A DNA stretch of 64,000 nucleotides, taken from assembly GCA_963703095.1 (NCBI GenBank), contig OY969787.1:682001-746000 (forward strand), written 5' to 3'. Positions 35,575 through 43,577 of the stretch are shown here, piece by piece. The position numbers and the translations under genes are program-made. This DNA is from Gaiella sp963703095. Its GTDB lineage: Bacteria > Actinomycetota > Thermoleophilia > Gaiellales > Gaiellaceae. The notes under the pieces are model-generated. The model did not search any database. It saw only the letters and a list, made by a program, of their open reading frames with translations, and was not told where the DNA came from. Every line of letters begins with the position of its first letter. The first letter of the stretch is position 1.

Positions 35575-35864
35575 GCTACAAGACCTGCCCCGACTGGCCG
35601 ACCCTGATGGAGCTCGCACCCGATCTCCAGTTCAAGCACATGACCGTGCGCGAGGCCCAGCTCCCCTTCGAGGTCGTGTCGCAGCTCCCCGCCGAGCTCT
35701 CGCTCGACGAGATCGAGATCTGCTGTGACGTCGAGCACCACGTCGTCAACGCCGGGCACTCCCATCCCGCTGTCGTCGCAGCGCTCGTCGGCACCCACTG
35801 GTTCGAGGTGCGCGAGTGGGCGACGTCCGGTCCCGGCGCGAGCGCCGGCGCCAGCGCAGCCTGA
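35571..35864 (+). CDS. small Cys/His-rich protein of unknown function
   Basis: 97 residues from ATG 35571, which overlaps the ATPase stop and is preceded by a good ribosome-binding site (AAGGAGGG at 35557-35564). The sequence has clustered potential metal ligands: Cys6, Cys51, Cys52, His56, His57, His63 and His65, within ICCDVEHHVVNAGHSH. The tail is Gly/Ala/Ser-rich. There is no membrane span or signal peptide. I do not recognise the family. Translational coupling to the exporter ATPase suggests a linked role, but the next genes are F420 biosynthesis. Confidence 0.7.
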   Translation: MSYKTCPDWPTLMELAPDLQFKHMTVREAQLPFEVVSQLPAELSLDEIEICCDVEHHVVNAGHSHPAVVAALVGTHWFEVREWATSGPGASAGASAA

Positions 35865-35916
35865 CCCACGCCGCGCGCTGCAGGCTCGTCGTCGTCGTCG
35901 TCGCCGTGGCGGCGCG

Positions 35917-35931
35917 TACCCTCTCCGCGTG
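35917..35931 (+). promoter_or_regulatory. leaderless -10 box for cofC
   Basis: TACCCT at 35917-35922 ends 6 bases before GTG 35929, at the head of the F420 operon. Confidence 0.6.
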
Positions 35932-36510
35932 ATCGTCGTCGTGCCGTTCCGGGCGGGAGGGAAGAGTCGGCTCCCGGTGGACCTGCGGACGGAGGTCGCG
36001 CTCGCGATGCTCGGCGACGTGCTGGAGGCAGCGGTTGCCGTCGGCGAGACGCACGTCGTCACGGCCGACCCCGGCGCCGCGCTCGTCGCGGAGGAGCTCG
36101 GGGCTCTCGCGGTCGCCGACCCGGGCGAGGGGCAGGGCGAGGCCGTGCGTGCCGGCCTGCTGGCGGCCGACGGCCCGTGCCTCGTCGTGAACGCCGACCT
36201 GCCGCGCGTCAGGCCCTCGGACCTGGGCGCGCTCGCGATCCCGTCGCGCGTCGGCCGCGTCGGGCTCGTCGCGGCACGGGACGGGACGACGAACGCGCTC
36301 GCGCTGCCCTTTCCTGAGGTGTTCCGGCCGCTCTACGGTCCCGGCAGCGCCGCCCGCTTCCGAGCCCACGCGGCGGCGCTGTCGCTCGGACTCGACGACC
36401 TCTCGCTCCCGAACCTCGTCGACGACGTCGACACGATGGCGGATCTCGAGCGGCTCGGCTCCCGCGCGGGCCGACGAACCCGGACGCTCCTGGCCGCGGT
36501 GAAACCGTGA
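35929..36510 (+). CDS. cofC: 2-phospho-L-lactate/phosphoenolpyruvate guanylyltransferase
   Basis: 193 residues from GTG 35929, a normal length for CofC/FbiD. VVVPFRAGGKSRLP is the nucleotidyltransferase start, GEGQGEAVRAGL a donor-binding loop, and VVNADLPRVRPSDL carries the catalytic aspartate. NALALPFPEVFRPLYGPGSAARF is the typical late motif. In actinobacteria the enzyme activates phosphoenolpyruvate with GTP for F420 assembly. It heads the cofC-cofD-npdG-cofE group, with a 190-bp gap to cofD. Confidence 0.92.
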   Translation: MIVVVPFRAGGKSRLPVDLRTEVALAMLGDVLEAAVAVGETHVVTADPGAALVAEELGALAVADPGEGQGEAVRAGLLAADGPCLVVNADLPRVRPSDLGALAIPSRVGRVGLVAARDGTTNALALPFPEVFRPLYGPGSAARFRAHAAALSLGLDDLSLPNLVDDVDTMADLERLGSRAGRRTRTLLAAVKP

Positions 36511-36569
36511 CGGCCGTGCAGCAGTCCGCATCGAACGCCACCCGAGCCCGTGGCCGCGGAGTCAGCCCC

Positions 36570-36586
36570 AGTGACAAGGTGTCACT
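36570..36586. repeat. 17-bp inverted repeat in cofC-cofD gap
   Basis: AGTGACA-agg-TGTCACT has perfect 7-bp arms with a 3-base centre, flanked by cccc on the left and cggg on the right. It lies 115 bases before cofD GTG 36701. It could be an operator or a small hairpin. Confidence 0.65.
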
Positions 36587-36700
36587 CGGGCTGTTCGTCC
36601 GGGGGCGAGGGAGGGGCCTCGGGATGGGCGGACGAGGGGTGCGAGCCGGCGCGGCAGCGGGATGTCCGGGACGGGCGGGGGCGGCAGGAGCAGAGGACGC

Positions 36701-37618
36701 GTGAGGGTGGTCTGCCTGTCCGGTGGCGTCGGCGGGGCGAAGCTGGTCGCCGGGCTGCATGACCTGATCGCGCCGGGGGAGCTCACCGTCGTCGGCAACG
36801 TCGGCGACGACGTCGAGGTGCTGGGCCTGCACGTCTCGCCGGACCTCGACTCGGTGCTCTACGCCCTTGCAGGCCTGAACGACGTGGAGCGCGGCTGGGG
36901 GCGCGCCGGCGAGACCTGGCGCACCCTCGAGTCGGCGACCTCCTGGGGCGGCGAGTCCTGGTTCCGGCTCGGGGATCTCGACCTGGGGCTCCACCTCGTC
37001 CGCACGCAGGCGATCCGGGCGGGAGGGACGCTGTCCTCGGTGACCCGGGCGCTGACGCGTGCGGCCGGCGTCGCGACGCACCTCCTCCCGGCCACCGACG
37101 ACCCGGTGCGGACGCACGTCCTCACCCCCGCGGGCCGCTTCTCCTTCCAGGAGTGGTTCGTCGCTCGGGGGCACGAGGACGAGGTCGACGCGGTCGAGGT
37201 CCAGGGCGCCCAGACGGCCGCTCCGGCGCCGGGCGTCCTGGAGGCGCTCGCCGAGGCGCAGCTCGTCGTCCTCGCCCCGAGCAACCCGTACGTCTCGATC
37301 GGCCCGATCCTCGCGGTCGCGGCGATCCGCGAGGCGCTGGAGCGTCGTGGCGCGCCGTGCGTCGCGGTGAGCCCGCTCGTCGCGGGGCGCGCCGTGAAGG
37401 GGCCGCTCGACCGTATGCTCAAGCGCATGGCCGGTGCCGCGACCCCCGCGACGATCGCCGCTCGCTATCCGGGGCTCGTCGATGTGCTCGTCGTCGACAG
37501 GGCAGATGCGGACGCGTCGCTGCCCGGCGGACCGAGGCTGGCCTGCACGGACATCCTGATGCCCGATCGCGACGCCGCGCGCCGGCTCGCGCAGACGATC
37601 CTGGAGGAGCTCACGTGA
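36701..37618 (+). CDS. cofD: 2-phospho-L-lactate transferase (CofD/FbiA)
   Basis: 305 residues from GTG 36701, with AGGAG at 36686-36690 upstream; ATG 36662 would add 13 residues unlike family members. CLSGGVGGAKLVAGL is the family's phosphate-binding start, then GNVGDDVEVLGLHVSPDLDS, LGDLDLGLHLVRT, and APSNPYVSIGPILAV. It joins the GDP/GMP-linked phospho-acid to the deazaflavin Fo, giving F420-0 or its dehydro form. The stop overlaps npdG as GTGA. Confidence 0.94.
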   Translation: MRVVCLSGGVGGAKLVAGLHDLIAPGELTVVGNVGDDVEVLGLHVSPDLDSVLYALAGLNDVERGWGRAGETWRTLESATSWGGESWFRLGDLDLGLHLVRTQAIRAGGTLSSVTRALTRAAGVATHLLPATDDPVRTHVLTPAGRFSFQEWFVARGHEDEVDAVEVQGAQTAAPAPGVLEALAEAQLVVLAPSNPYVSIGPILAVAAIREALERRGAPCVAVSPLVAGRAVKGPLDRMLKRMAGAATPATIAARYPGLVDVLVVDRADADASLPGGPRLACTDILMPDRDAARRLAQTILEELT

Positions 37619-38235
37619 GAATCGCCGTGCTGGGAGGAACGGGCTCCTTCGGGTCCGCGCTCGCCGTCCGTCTGCGGGAGGCCGGGCACGACGTCTGCAT
37701 CGGCTCCCGCGACCCGGACCGAGCCGCCGCAGCTGCGGCGGAGCTGGGCGTCGAGGGGCGCGGCAACGACGAGGCCTGTGCCGGCGCCGATCTCGTCGTG
37801 CTCGCGACGAAGGCCGACGCGGCGGTCGCCACCGCGCGCGAGCTGCGCGGTCCGATCGGCACGACGCCGGTGCTGTCCGTGGCGGCGGAGCTCAGCTTCG
37901 GACCGGGGGGCGTCTCGCCCACCGAGGAGGCGACCTCGATCGCCCAGCGGATCCAGGACGAGCTCGACGCGCCGGTCGTCGCGGGCCTCCACTCGCTCGC
38001 CGCCCGCAACCTCGGCGGCGACGAGGCCCCGGACGAGGACACGCTCGTCTGCGGCGACGACGCGGAGGCGAAGCGGCTCGTGATCGAGGTGGCCGAGGCG
38101 GTGACCGCGGGGCGGGCCGTCGACGCCGGGCCGCTCGCGAGCGCCCGGGCGCTGGAGGGGATGACCGCGGTGATCGTGAACGTCAACAAGCGCTACAAGG
38201 CGCACGCCGGGCTGCGCGTCACCGGGCTCCGTTGA
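37615..38235 (+). CDS. npdG: NADPH-dependent F420 reductase
   Basis: 206 residues from GTG 37615. IAVLGGTGSFGSALAVRL is the NADP-binding loop, GSRDPDRA follows with the Ser-Arg that contact the 2'-phosphate, and GLHSLAARNLGG plus LEGMTAVIVNVNKRYKAHAGLR match the F420:NADP oxidoreductase (FNO) family. It exchanges hydride between F420 and NADP in the cytoplasm. Placement between cofD and cofE couples cofactor synthesis to reduction. Confidence 0.92.
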   Translation: MRIAVLGGTGSFGSALAVRLREAGHDVCIGSRDPDRAAAAAAELGVEGRGNDEACAGADLVVLATKADAAVATARELRGPIGTTPVLSVAAELSFGPGGVSPTEEATSIAQRIQDELDAPVVAGLHSLAARNLGGDEAPDEDTLVCGDDAEAKRLVIEVAEAVTAGRAVDAGPLASARALEGMTAVIVNVNKRYKAHAGLRVTGLR

Positions 38236-39038
38236 CGGATGCCGTCGACCGCCCCGCCTCGGGGCGCCGCTCGCCGAGCGGAGGGAGCGCCGTGGCCGAG
38301 GAGGTCCGCGTGCTCGCGCTCCGGGGGATCCCGGAGCTCGAGGAGGGCGACGACCTCGCGCTCCTGCTGCACCAGGCGGCAGCGGCCGCCGGTGGCCTGC
38401 GCGATGCGGACGTCGTCGTCGTCGCGCAGAAGGTCGTCTCCAAGGTGGAGGGCCGCGTCGTCGCGCTCGGCGACGTCGAGCCCTCGGAGCGCGCTGTCGA
38501 GCTCGCCGGTCCGACGGGTGACGCTCGTCACCTCGAGTGGATCCTGCGCGAGTCGCGGTCGGTCGTCCGGTCGCGACCACCGCTCGTGATCGCCGAGACG
38601 CGCCATGGGTTCGTGTGCGCCTCTGCCGGGGTCGACGCCTCGAACGCCAAGGGGCCGGGCACGCTCGTGCTCCTCCCGCTCGACCCCGACGCCTCCGCCG
38701 TGCGCCTGCGCGAGCGCCTCGGTGCGCTCGCCGGCGTCGACGTCGGGATCGTCGTGAGCGACTCCTTTGGTCGTGCATGGCGCCAGGGGACGACCGAGGT
38801 GGCGCTCGGGGTCGCCGGGATCAGGCCGCTGCTCGACCTGCGCGGCACGGTGGACGGGGCAGGGCACGAGCTCCGGTCGACGCAGATCGCCGTCGCCGAC
38901 GAGCTCGCCGCCGCCGCCGAGCTGGTGATGGGCAAGACGGACGGCGTCCCCGCGGCTGTCGTGCGAGGGGTGGACGTCCGCGGTGAGGGCAGCGCGCGCG
39001 ACCTGGTCATGCCACGCGAGCGGGACCTCTTCCGATGA
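38232..39038 (+). CDS. cofE: coenzyme F420-0:L-glutamate ligase
   Basis: 268 residues from TTG 38232 (TTGA overlap with npdG); GTG 38292 is an alternative start. VLALRGIPELEEGDDLA, DVVVVAQKVVSKVEGR, VIVSDSFGRAWRQGTTEVALGVAGI (split across residues ~170-195) and MGKTDGVPAAVVRG are CofE motifs for GTP and metal binding. It adds glutamates to F420-0. Unlike mycobacterial FbiB there is no C-terminal nitroreductase-like domain. Confidence 0.93.
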   Translation: MTDAVDRPASGRRSPSGGSAVAEEVRVLALRGIPELEEGDDLALLLHQAAAAAGGLRDADVVVVAQKVVSKVEGRVVALGDVEPSERAVELAGPTGDARHLEWILRESRSVVRSRPPLVIAETRHGFVCASAGVDASNAKGPGTLVLLPLDPDASAVRLRERLGALAGVDVGIVVSDSFGRAWRQGTTEVALGVAGIRPLLDLRGTVDGAGHELRSTQIAVADELAAAAELVMGKTDGVPAAVVRGVDVRGEGSARDLVMPRERDLFR

Positions 39039-40369
39039 GCGGGCTCTCCGGTCTCGAGCGTCGCGTCGTCGACGCGCTCGCGGAGCGTCGAGACGAGATC
39101 GTCGCGCTCACGTGCGACCTCGTCTCGCTCGACACCACCGCCCGAGAGCCCGGCGACGCCCCACGGGACGAGGTCGCGCTGCAGGAGCTCCTGGCCGCGC
39201 GGCTCGAGGCGGTCGGCGCCGTCGTCGATCTCTTCGAGCCGGACGCGGAGGCGCTCGCCGGCCGCCCGCTCGTCCCACCCGGGCTCGACTTCGCCGGGCG
39301 GCCGCAGCTGATCGCGCGGCTCACCGGCGTGGGTGGAGGTCGGACGCTCGCGCTCAACGGGCACATCGACGTCGTGCCGGCGCACGCCGCCGACGGCTGG
39401 ACGAGCCCCCCGTTCGCTCCCGAGGTCAGGGACGGCCTTCTCTACGGGCGCGGGAGCTGTGACATGAAGGGCGGCATCGCTGCGATGACCGTCGCCGCCG
39501 AGGTGCTCGTCGGTGCCGGCGCGCTCGCGGGTGACCTCGTGGTCGCGACGAACACGGACGAGGAGTCGTCGGGCGCCGGCGGCACGGCGCTCGTCGAGCG
39601 CGGGCTGCGCGCCGACGCGGCGATCGTGACCGAGCCCACGGGGCTCGAGGTCTGGACCTGCTGTCGCGGGTCGAGCTACGCAACGGTGACGGTGGACGGC
39701 CGCGCGGGTCACACGGAGATCCCTCAGCCGGCCTGGCGGGACGGAGGCGCGGTCAACGCGATCGAGAAGGCCGTCGTCGTGATCGAGGCGATCCAGGCGC
39801 TCCGCGAGCGCTGGGCAGCCGACCCGACGCTGACTCATCCGGCCCTGTCGCGGCCCGACGCGCTCGTCACCGTGGCGCGCGCCGGCGACTGGGCCGTGAC
39901 GATCCCAGGGTCGTGCAGCCTCGTGCTGGGCGCGCTCTTCCTGCCCGCGCAGGCGGCTGTCGACGGGCTCGCCGGCGACGTCGAGCGCGAGGTCGAGGCG
40001 TGGGTGACGCGCGTGTGCGCCGAGCGCGACGACTGGCTCGCTGCGCACCCGCCACGCTTCCGCTGGGAGCCGCAGGCGGTGATGCCCTACGAGATCGCGG
40101 CGGACGAGGCGATCGTCGGCGTGACGGAGAGCGCGCTCCGAGCGCTCGGCGTCGAGCCGCGGCGCACGGGGCTCGACTCGTGGTTCGACGCTGCCACGCT
40201 CAGCGTCCTCGGTGGCGTCCCGGCGATCGGGCTGGGCCCGAGCGGGCTCGGACGCGACGGCGTCCCGGTGGCGCACACGGTCGACGAGCACGTGCCCGTG
40301 GCCGACCTCGTCCGCACCGCGCAGGCGCTCGCCGTCGCGGCGCTCCGCTTCTGCGGCACCGCGGCTTGA
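39035..40369 (+). CDS. M20 family deacylase/peptidase (ArgE/DapE-like)
   Basis: 444 residues from ATG 39035, overlapping cofE. NGHIDVVPA supplies the first metal histidine and aspartate, YGRGSCDMKGGIAAM the bridging aspartate, and TDEESSGAGG the catalytic glutamate pair, followed by TEPTGLEV. These are the full M20 dinuclear zinc hydrolase motifs. The dimerisation insert begins near GRAGHTEIPQ. Substrates may be N-acyl amino acids or peptides. Its coupling to cofE raises the possibility of a link to glutamate chains of F420, which is only a guess. Confidence 0.85.
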   Translation: MSGLSGLERRVVDALAERRDEIVALTCDLVSLDTTAREPGDAPRDEVALQELLAARLEAVGAVVDLFEPDAEALAGRPLVPPGLDFAGRPQLIARLTGVGGGRTLALNGHIDVVPAHAADGWTSPPFAPEVRDGLLYGRGSCDMKGGIAAMTVAAEVLVGAGALAGDLVVATNTDEESSGAGGTALVERGLRADAAIVTEPTGLEVWTCCRGSSYATVTVDGRAGHTEIPQPAWRDGGAVNAIEKAVVVIEAIQALRERWAADPTLTHPALSRPDALVTVARAGDWAVTIPGSCSLVLGALFLPAQAAVDGLAGDVEREVEAWVTRVCAERDDWLAAHPPRFRWEPQAVMPYEIAADEAIVGVTESALRALGVEPRRTGLDSWFDAATLSVLGGVPAIGLGPSGLGRDGVPVAHTVDEHVPVADLVRTAQALAVAALRFCGTAA

Positions 40370-40389
40370 CCCGGCGGGGCCCCCGCCGC

Positions 40390-40404
40390 TACCGTGGCTG
40401 CGTG
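40390..40404 (+). promoter_or_regulatory. leaderless -10 box for cytochrome c gene
   Basis: TACCGT at 40390-40395 ends 6 bases before GTG 40402. Confidence 0.6.
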
Positions 40405-40758
40405 CGGATCGCGCTGTCTCTCGTCGCCGTGGCCGTGACGCTGGTCGTCGCCGGCGTCGCCCTCGCAGCCGGGAACCCGAAGGCGGGGAAGACCGTCTGG
40501 AACGCGAACGGCTGCGGTGGCTGCCATACCTTCAAGGCCGCCGGCTCGAAGGGCAAGGTCGGCCCGGCGATCACCAAGGCGGGGGTCGCGGCCGACGCCA
40601 AGCGCGCGAAGAAGAGCGTGCCGGCCTACATCCGGGCGTCGATCGTGGCGCCGAACGCGTACGTCGTCAAGGGCTACCGCAAGGGTGTCATGCCCGCGTA
40701 CACGCGCCTCTCGAAGAAGCAGCTCAACGATCTCGTCGCGTTCGTCCAGAAGGGCTGA
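40402..40758 (+). CDS. small secreted or membrane-anchored cytochrome c
   Basis: 118 residues from GTG 40402. A signal/anchor helix (ALSLVAVAVTLVVAGVALAAG) is followed by the heme-binding GCGGCH motif (CxxCH, ~residues 37-41) and a C-terminal region with GVMPAYTRLSKKQLNDLVAFV, where Met is the likely sixth heme ligand. It is a typical class I mini-cytochrome acting outside the membrane. It may donate electrons to the heme-copper oxidase at 46-48.5 kb, whose subunit I ends in a similar domain. Confidence 0.9.
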   Translation: MRIALSLVAVAVTLVVAGVALAAGNPKAGKTVWNANGCGGCHTFKAAGSKGKVGPAITKAGVAADAKRAKKSVPAYIRASIVAPNAYVVKGYRKGVMPAYTRLSKKQLNDLVAFVQKG

Positions 40759-40783
40759 CCCCGTCACCACCCGCAGGGCGCGA

Positions 40784-40799
40784 TAGGCTGTTCGCCGTG
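40784..40799 (+). promoter_or_regulatory. leaderless -10 box for aldolase-like gene
   Basis: TAGGCT at 40784-40789 ends 7 bases before GTG 40797. Confidence 0.6.
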
Positions 40800-41852
40800 C
40801 CCAAGTACGCGATCTGGGGAACGTCGACCTCTCCTGCCCACACGGCATGGGTCGAGTCCATTGGGGCCGTCTTCGAGCGCGACGGCTTCGAACGCGTGGA
40901 CGACATCGCCGACGCCGACTTCGTCCTGAACATGTTCGACGCCTCGGAGCCGAAGGCGTTCCGGCGCCAGTCGCGCGGGACGTACTCCGCCTCCTTCTAC
41001 GAGCTTCCCGACGTCCCCGACGACGTGCTCAAGACGAGCTACCCGATGCTCGTCCGGACGCTCGCCAACGTCGTGGTGCTGCACGTCCCCGGCGCGGGCG
41101 TCTGGTTCACGACCATGGAGCGGGGCACGTACAAGATCTCCGACGACCCGGCGGAGGTCTTCGAGCGGCTCGCACCGCTCGCCAAGTCGAAGCTCGTGAT
41201 CGACAACGAGTTCGTCTCCGACCTCGAGCCGGAGCTGTGGGGCGGCGACGAGGTGACCGCCGACATCGGCGCTGCCGGCAAGCGGATGCAGGAGCTCGAC
41301 CTCCTGCCCGCTCCGTTCCCCGTGCACGAGTTCCTGGACGAGCGCGACCTGCGCCACGTGATGCGGCTCTACCAGGTGGGCGGCCTGTCCTACGGGAACC
41401 TCTCCGCCCGCAAGGACGAGACCCGCTTCTGGATGAGCGCGAGCGGCGTCGACAAGTCCCAGCTCGAGGTGCCGTGTCGCGACATCCTCCTCGTGACGGG
41501 CTACGACGAGGAGAACGCGAGGATGGTCATCAGCGTCGCACCGGGGATCGAGCCCCGGCGGGTCTCCGTCGACGCGATCGAGCACTGGATGATCTACCAG
41601 GCGCATCCCGACGTCGGCGCGATCCTGCACGTCCACGCGTGGATGGAGGGGATCCCGGCGACGGACATCAACTACCCGTGCGGCACACAGGAGCTCGCCG
41701 AGGCGGTCGCAGAGCTGATCGACCGTGAGCCCGATCCCTCGCATGCCGTGATCGGCCTGCGCAACCACGGCATCACCGCTACCGGGGACAGCCTGACGGA
41801 GATCCTCGATCGCATCGAGGCGAAGCTCCTCCGCCAGGTCCCGATGACGTAG
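40797..41852 (+). CDS. class II aldolase/adducin-like protein with unknown N-terminal domain
   Basis: 351 residues from GTG 40797. Residues ~175-345 are a class II aldolase/adducin domain: VMRLYQVGGLSYGNLSARK, SASGVDKSQLE, AILHVHAWMEGI with metal-ligand histidines, and LRNHGITATG with the third. The first ~170 residues (IWGTSTSPAHTAWVESIGAVFE, VLNMFDASEPKAFRRQSRGTY, GTYKISDDPAEVFERLAPLA) do not match a fold I know; they look like a Rossmann-type alpha/beta domain. A sugar-phosphate aldolase or dehydratase role is possible. Confidence 0.8.
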   Translation: MPKYAIWGTSTSPAHTAWVESIGAVFERDGFERVDDIADADFVLNMFDASEPKAFRRQSRGTYSASFYELPDVPDDVLKTSYPMLVRTLANVVVLHVPGAGVWFTTMERGTYKISDDPAEVFERLAPLAKSKLVIDNEFVSDLEPELWGGDEVTADIGAAGKRMQELDLLPAPFPVHEFLDERDLRHVMRLYQVGGLSYGNLSARKDETRFWMSASGVDKSQLEVPCRDILLVTGYDEENARMVISVAPGIEPRRVSVDAIEHWMIYQAHPDVGAILHVHAWMEGIPATDINYPCGTQELAEAVAELIDREPDPSHAVIGLRNHGITATGDSLTEILDRIEAKLLRQVPMT

Positions 41853-41879
41853 CGCTCGCGCCCCGAGCGCGCCGCTTCC

Positions 41880-41946
41880 GGGCGGCAGAGCCGCCCTCGG
41901 CGCCGACGCGCCCTGGCCGGCGGGCTCACGCCGGGCAGAGCCCGGC
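41880..41946. repeat. two AGA-loop hairpins downstream of aldolase-like gene
   Basis: GGGCGGC-aga-GCCGCCC (41880-41896) and GCCGGGC-aga-GCCCGGC (41930-41946) are perfect 7-bp stems with the same 3-base loop. The first shares both arms with the first hairpin of the 134-bp repeat. The whole gap 41853-42145 has no gene. The hairpins could act as convergent transcription terminators, though no T-run follows. Confidence 0.6.
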
Positions 41947-42145
41947 TCCGCCCGCCTCTCGACGCTGACGGCGCTCCAGTCGGGGGCCCGTGCTCCCGCA
42001 CTGTTCCCCCTCCCTGCGCACCGTCAGCGCCGAGCCAGGACACGTCGTCCGCCGCTCGCCGTCCGACCGCTCCGGGTCGATTGATGCCGCCGTCCAGGGC
42101 GGAGCCGCCGTCCGCGGCGCTCGCGCGCTGGGGCCGTCGCCCGGG

Positions 42146-42814
42146 TCAGCGGCGCAGCGCGGCCTTGAGCATCGCCCGGAAGACCTCGGGCGTGAAGGCC
42201 GCCACCTGCACCGGCACCGGCTGCTCGCCGCGACGCTGGACGAAGAGCCACGGCGTGCCGGGGACGCCGCGTCGCTGCGCCTCCGCCAGCACGGCGTTCG
42301 CCTGCCGACGCACCGACGCGCTCTTCGCGTCGCGCACGAGGCGCTTGCCGTCGAGCCCGCGCACGTCCCGGGTCAGGCGGCGCACCGCCGCGTCGTTCAC
42401 GAGCCGATCCAGCCGCTCCTGGTTCTCGTAGAAGAGCTCCGCGACGTGCCAGAGCCTGTTCTGGCGGCCGGCCGCCAGCGCGTAGAGCAGCGCAGGCTCC
42501 GATGCCGGTGTCACGACGCCGAGTCCGCGGAAGTCGACCTTGACCCGGCCGGGGCGGACGAACTCGCGGACGATCGTCGGGAAGGCGTTCGCCATGAGGT
42601 CGCGACAGTGCGGACAACCGAGATCCTCGTAGATCAGCAGGGTCAGCGGCGCGCCGGGTCGGCCAAGCACGGTCCCCTGCTGAGGGATCCCGGCGAGGAG
42701 CGCGGTGCCGGGCGACGCGGTCGAAGCCGTCGAGGGGGCCACGCCGACGAGCGCCGCCGCCGCGCATGCGGCTGCGGCGCCCGTCAGAGCCGCACCCAGC
42801 GTCCTACGAGCCAC
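42146..42814 (-). CDS. DsbA-like thioredoxin-fold protein (second of pair)
   Basis: 222 residues from GTG 42814. An N-terminal hydrophobic segment (GAALTGAAAACAAAALVGVA) suggests export or a membrane anchor. The thioredoxin fold has IYEDLGCPHCRDL as the CPHC active site and RRGVPGTPWLFV with the cis-proline loop. CPHC is the motif of oxidising DsbA proteins. It overlaps the end of the upstream paralogue by 11 bases, so the pair is co-transcribed and probably folds extracytoplasmic proteins such as cytochromes. Confidence 0.85.
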   Translation of the reverse strand: MARRTLGAALTGAAAACAAAALVGVAPSTASTASPGTALLAGIPQQGTVLGRPGAPLTLLIYEDLGCPHCRDLMANAFPTIVREFVRPGRVKVDFRGLGVVTPASEPALLYALAAGRQNRLWHVAELFYENQERLDRLVNDAAVRRLTRDVRGLDGKRLVRDAKSASVRRQANAVLAEAQRRGVPGTPWLFVQRRGEQPVPVQVAAFTPEVFRAMLKAALRR

Positions 42815-43523
42815 CGAGGGCGTCGTCGAGTATCGGGCGGAAGGCCTCCACGGAGAACGCGGTCGGCTGCACCTGGTAGGCCTCCTCGTCACCGACCTGG
42901 ACGAAGAAGGTCGGGGTTCCCTGCACCTGCTTCTGTTGAGCCTCGTTGCTCATGGTGGTGATCTGCTGGCTCACCACGGCGCTCTCGGCGTCCTCCTGGA
43001 GCTGCGTCCAGTCGAGGTCGAGCGCGGTCGCGATCTGCTCGAGCAGATCGTCGCTGACCCAGCCGGAGTTCTCCGGCCCCTGGTTCGCGTACAGGAGCTC
43101 CGTGTACTGCCAGAGCTTGCCCTGCTCGCCCGCCGCGAGCGCGTAGCGCAGCGCCTTCTCCGAGTCCGAGCCGAGGAACGCCAGCCCGGCGAAGCGCATC
43201 TTCACCTTGCCCGGCTCGACGTACTCGGCGACGACGTCGGCCTGGCCCTCCTCGGTCCACGCCTGGCAGACCGGACACTGGATGTCCTCGAACGTGATCA
43301 GCGTGACCGTGGCATCGGGGTTCCCGAGCACGGCGCGCTCCTGGGGGATCCCGTCGAGGTACGCCGCAGAGCTCACGTCGACGCTGTCGTCGCCTCCGCC
43401 GAGCAGGAGACCGCCGATCACGACGGCTGCGACGACGGCGGCACCGGCCACCAGGGCGATGAGCAGATTGCGGTTGGGGCCCGTCTTGGACCCGGGAGCG
43501 GGTTTCTTCGGCATCGGAGGCAT
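42804..43523 (-). CDS. DsbA-like thioredoxin-fold protein (first of pair)
   Basis: 239 residues from ATG 43523; ATG 43514 is also possible. A basic N-terminus and membrane anchor (NLLIALVAGAAVVAAVVIGGLLL) precede a thioredoxin fold with TFEDIQCPVCQAW as the CPVC active site and KQVQGTPTFFV with the cis-proline. Its fold, size and neighbours match DSBA-family oxidoreductases of actinobacteria. It differs from its partner in the active-site dipeptide (PV instead of PH), so the redox potentials may differ. Confidence 0.87.
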   Translation of the reverse strand: MPPMPKKPAPGSKTGPNRNLLIALVAGAAVVAAVVIGGLLLGGGDDSVDVSSAAYLDGIPQERAVLGNPDATVTLITFEDIQCPVCQAWTEEGQADVVAEYVEPGKVKMRFAGLAFLGSDSEKALRYALAAGEQGKLWQYTELLYANQGPENSGWVSDDLLEQIATALDLDWTQLQEDAESAVVSQQITTMSNEAQQKQVQGTPTFFVQVGDEEAYQVQPTAFSVEAFRPILDDALGGS

Positions 43524-43562
43524 TGCGGAAGTCTGCCCGAAGGCGGGGCAGCGCGTTTCCGC

Positions 43563-43577
43563 GATGATGCGCGCATG
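43563..43577 (+). promoter_or_regulatory. possible leaderless -10 box for histidine kinase
   Basis: GATGAT at 43563-43568 ends 6 bases before ATG 43575. The first base departs from TANNNT, so this is weaker than the others. Confidence 0.35.
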
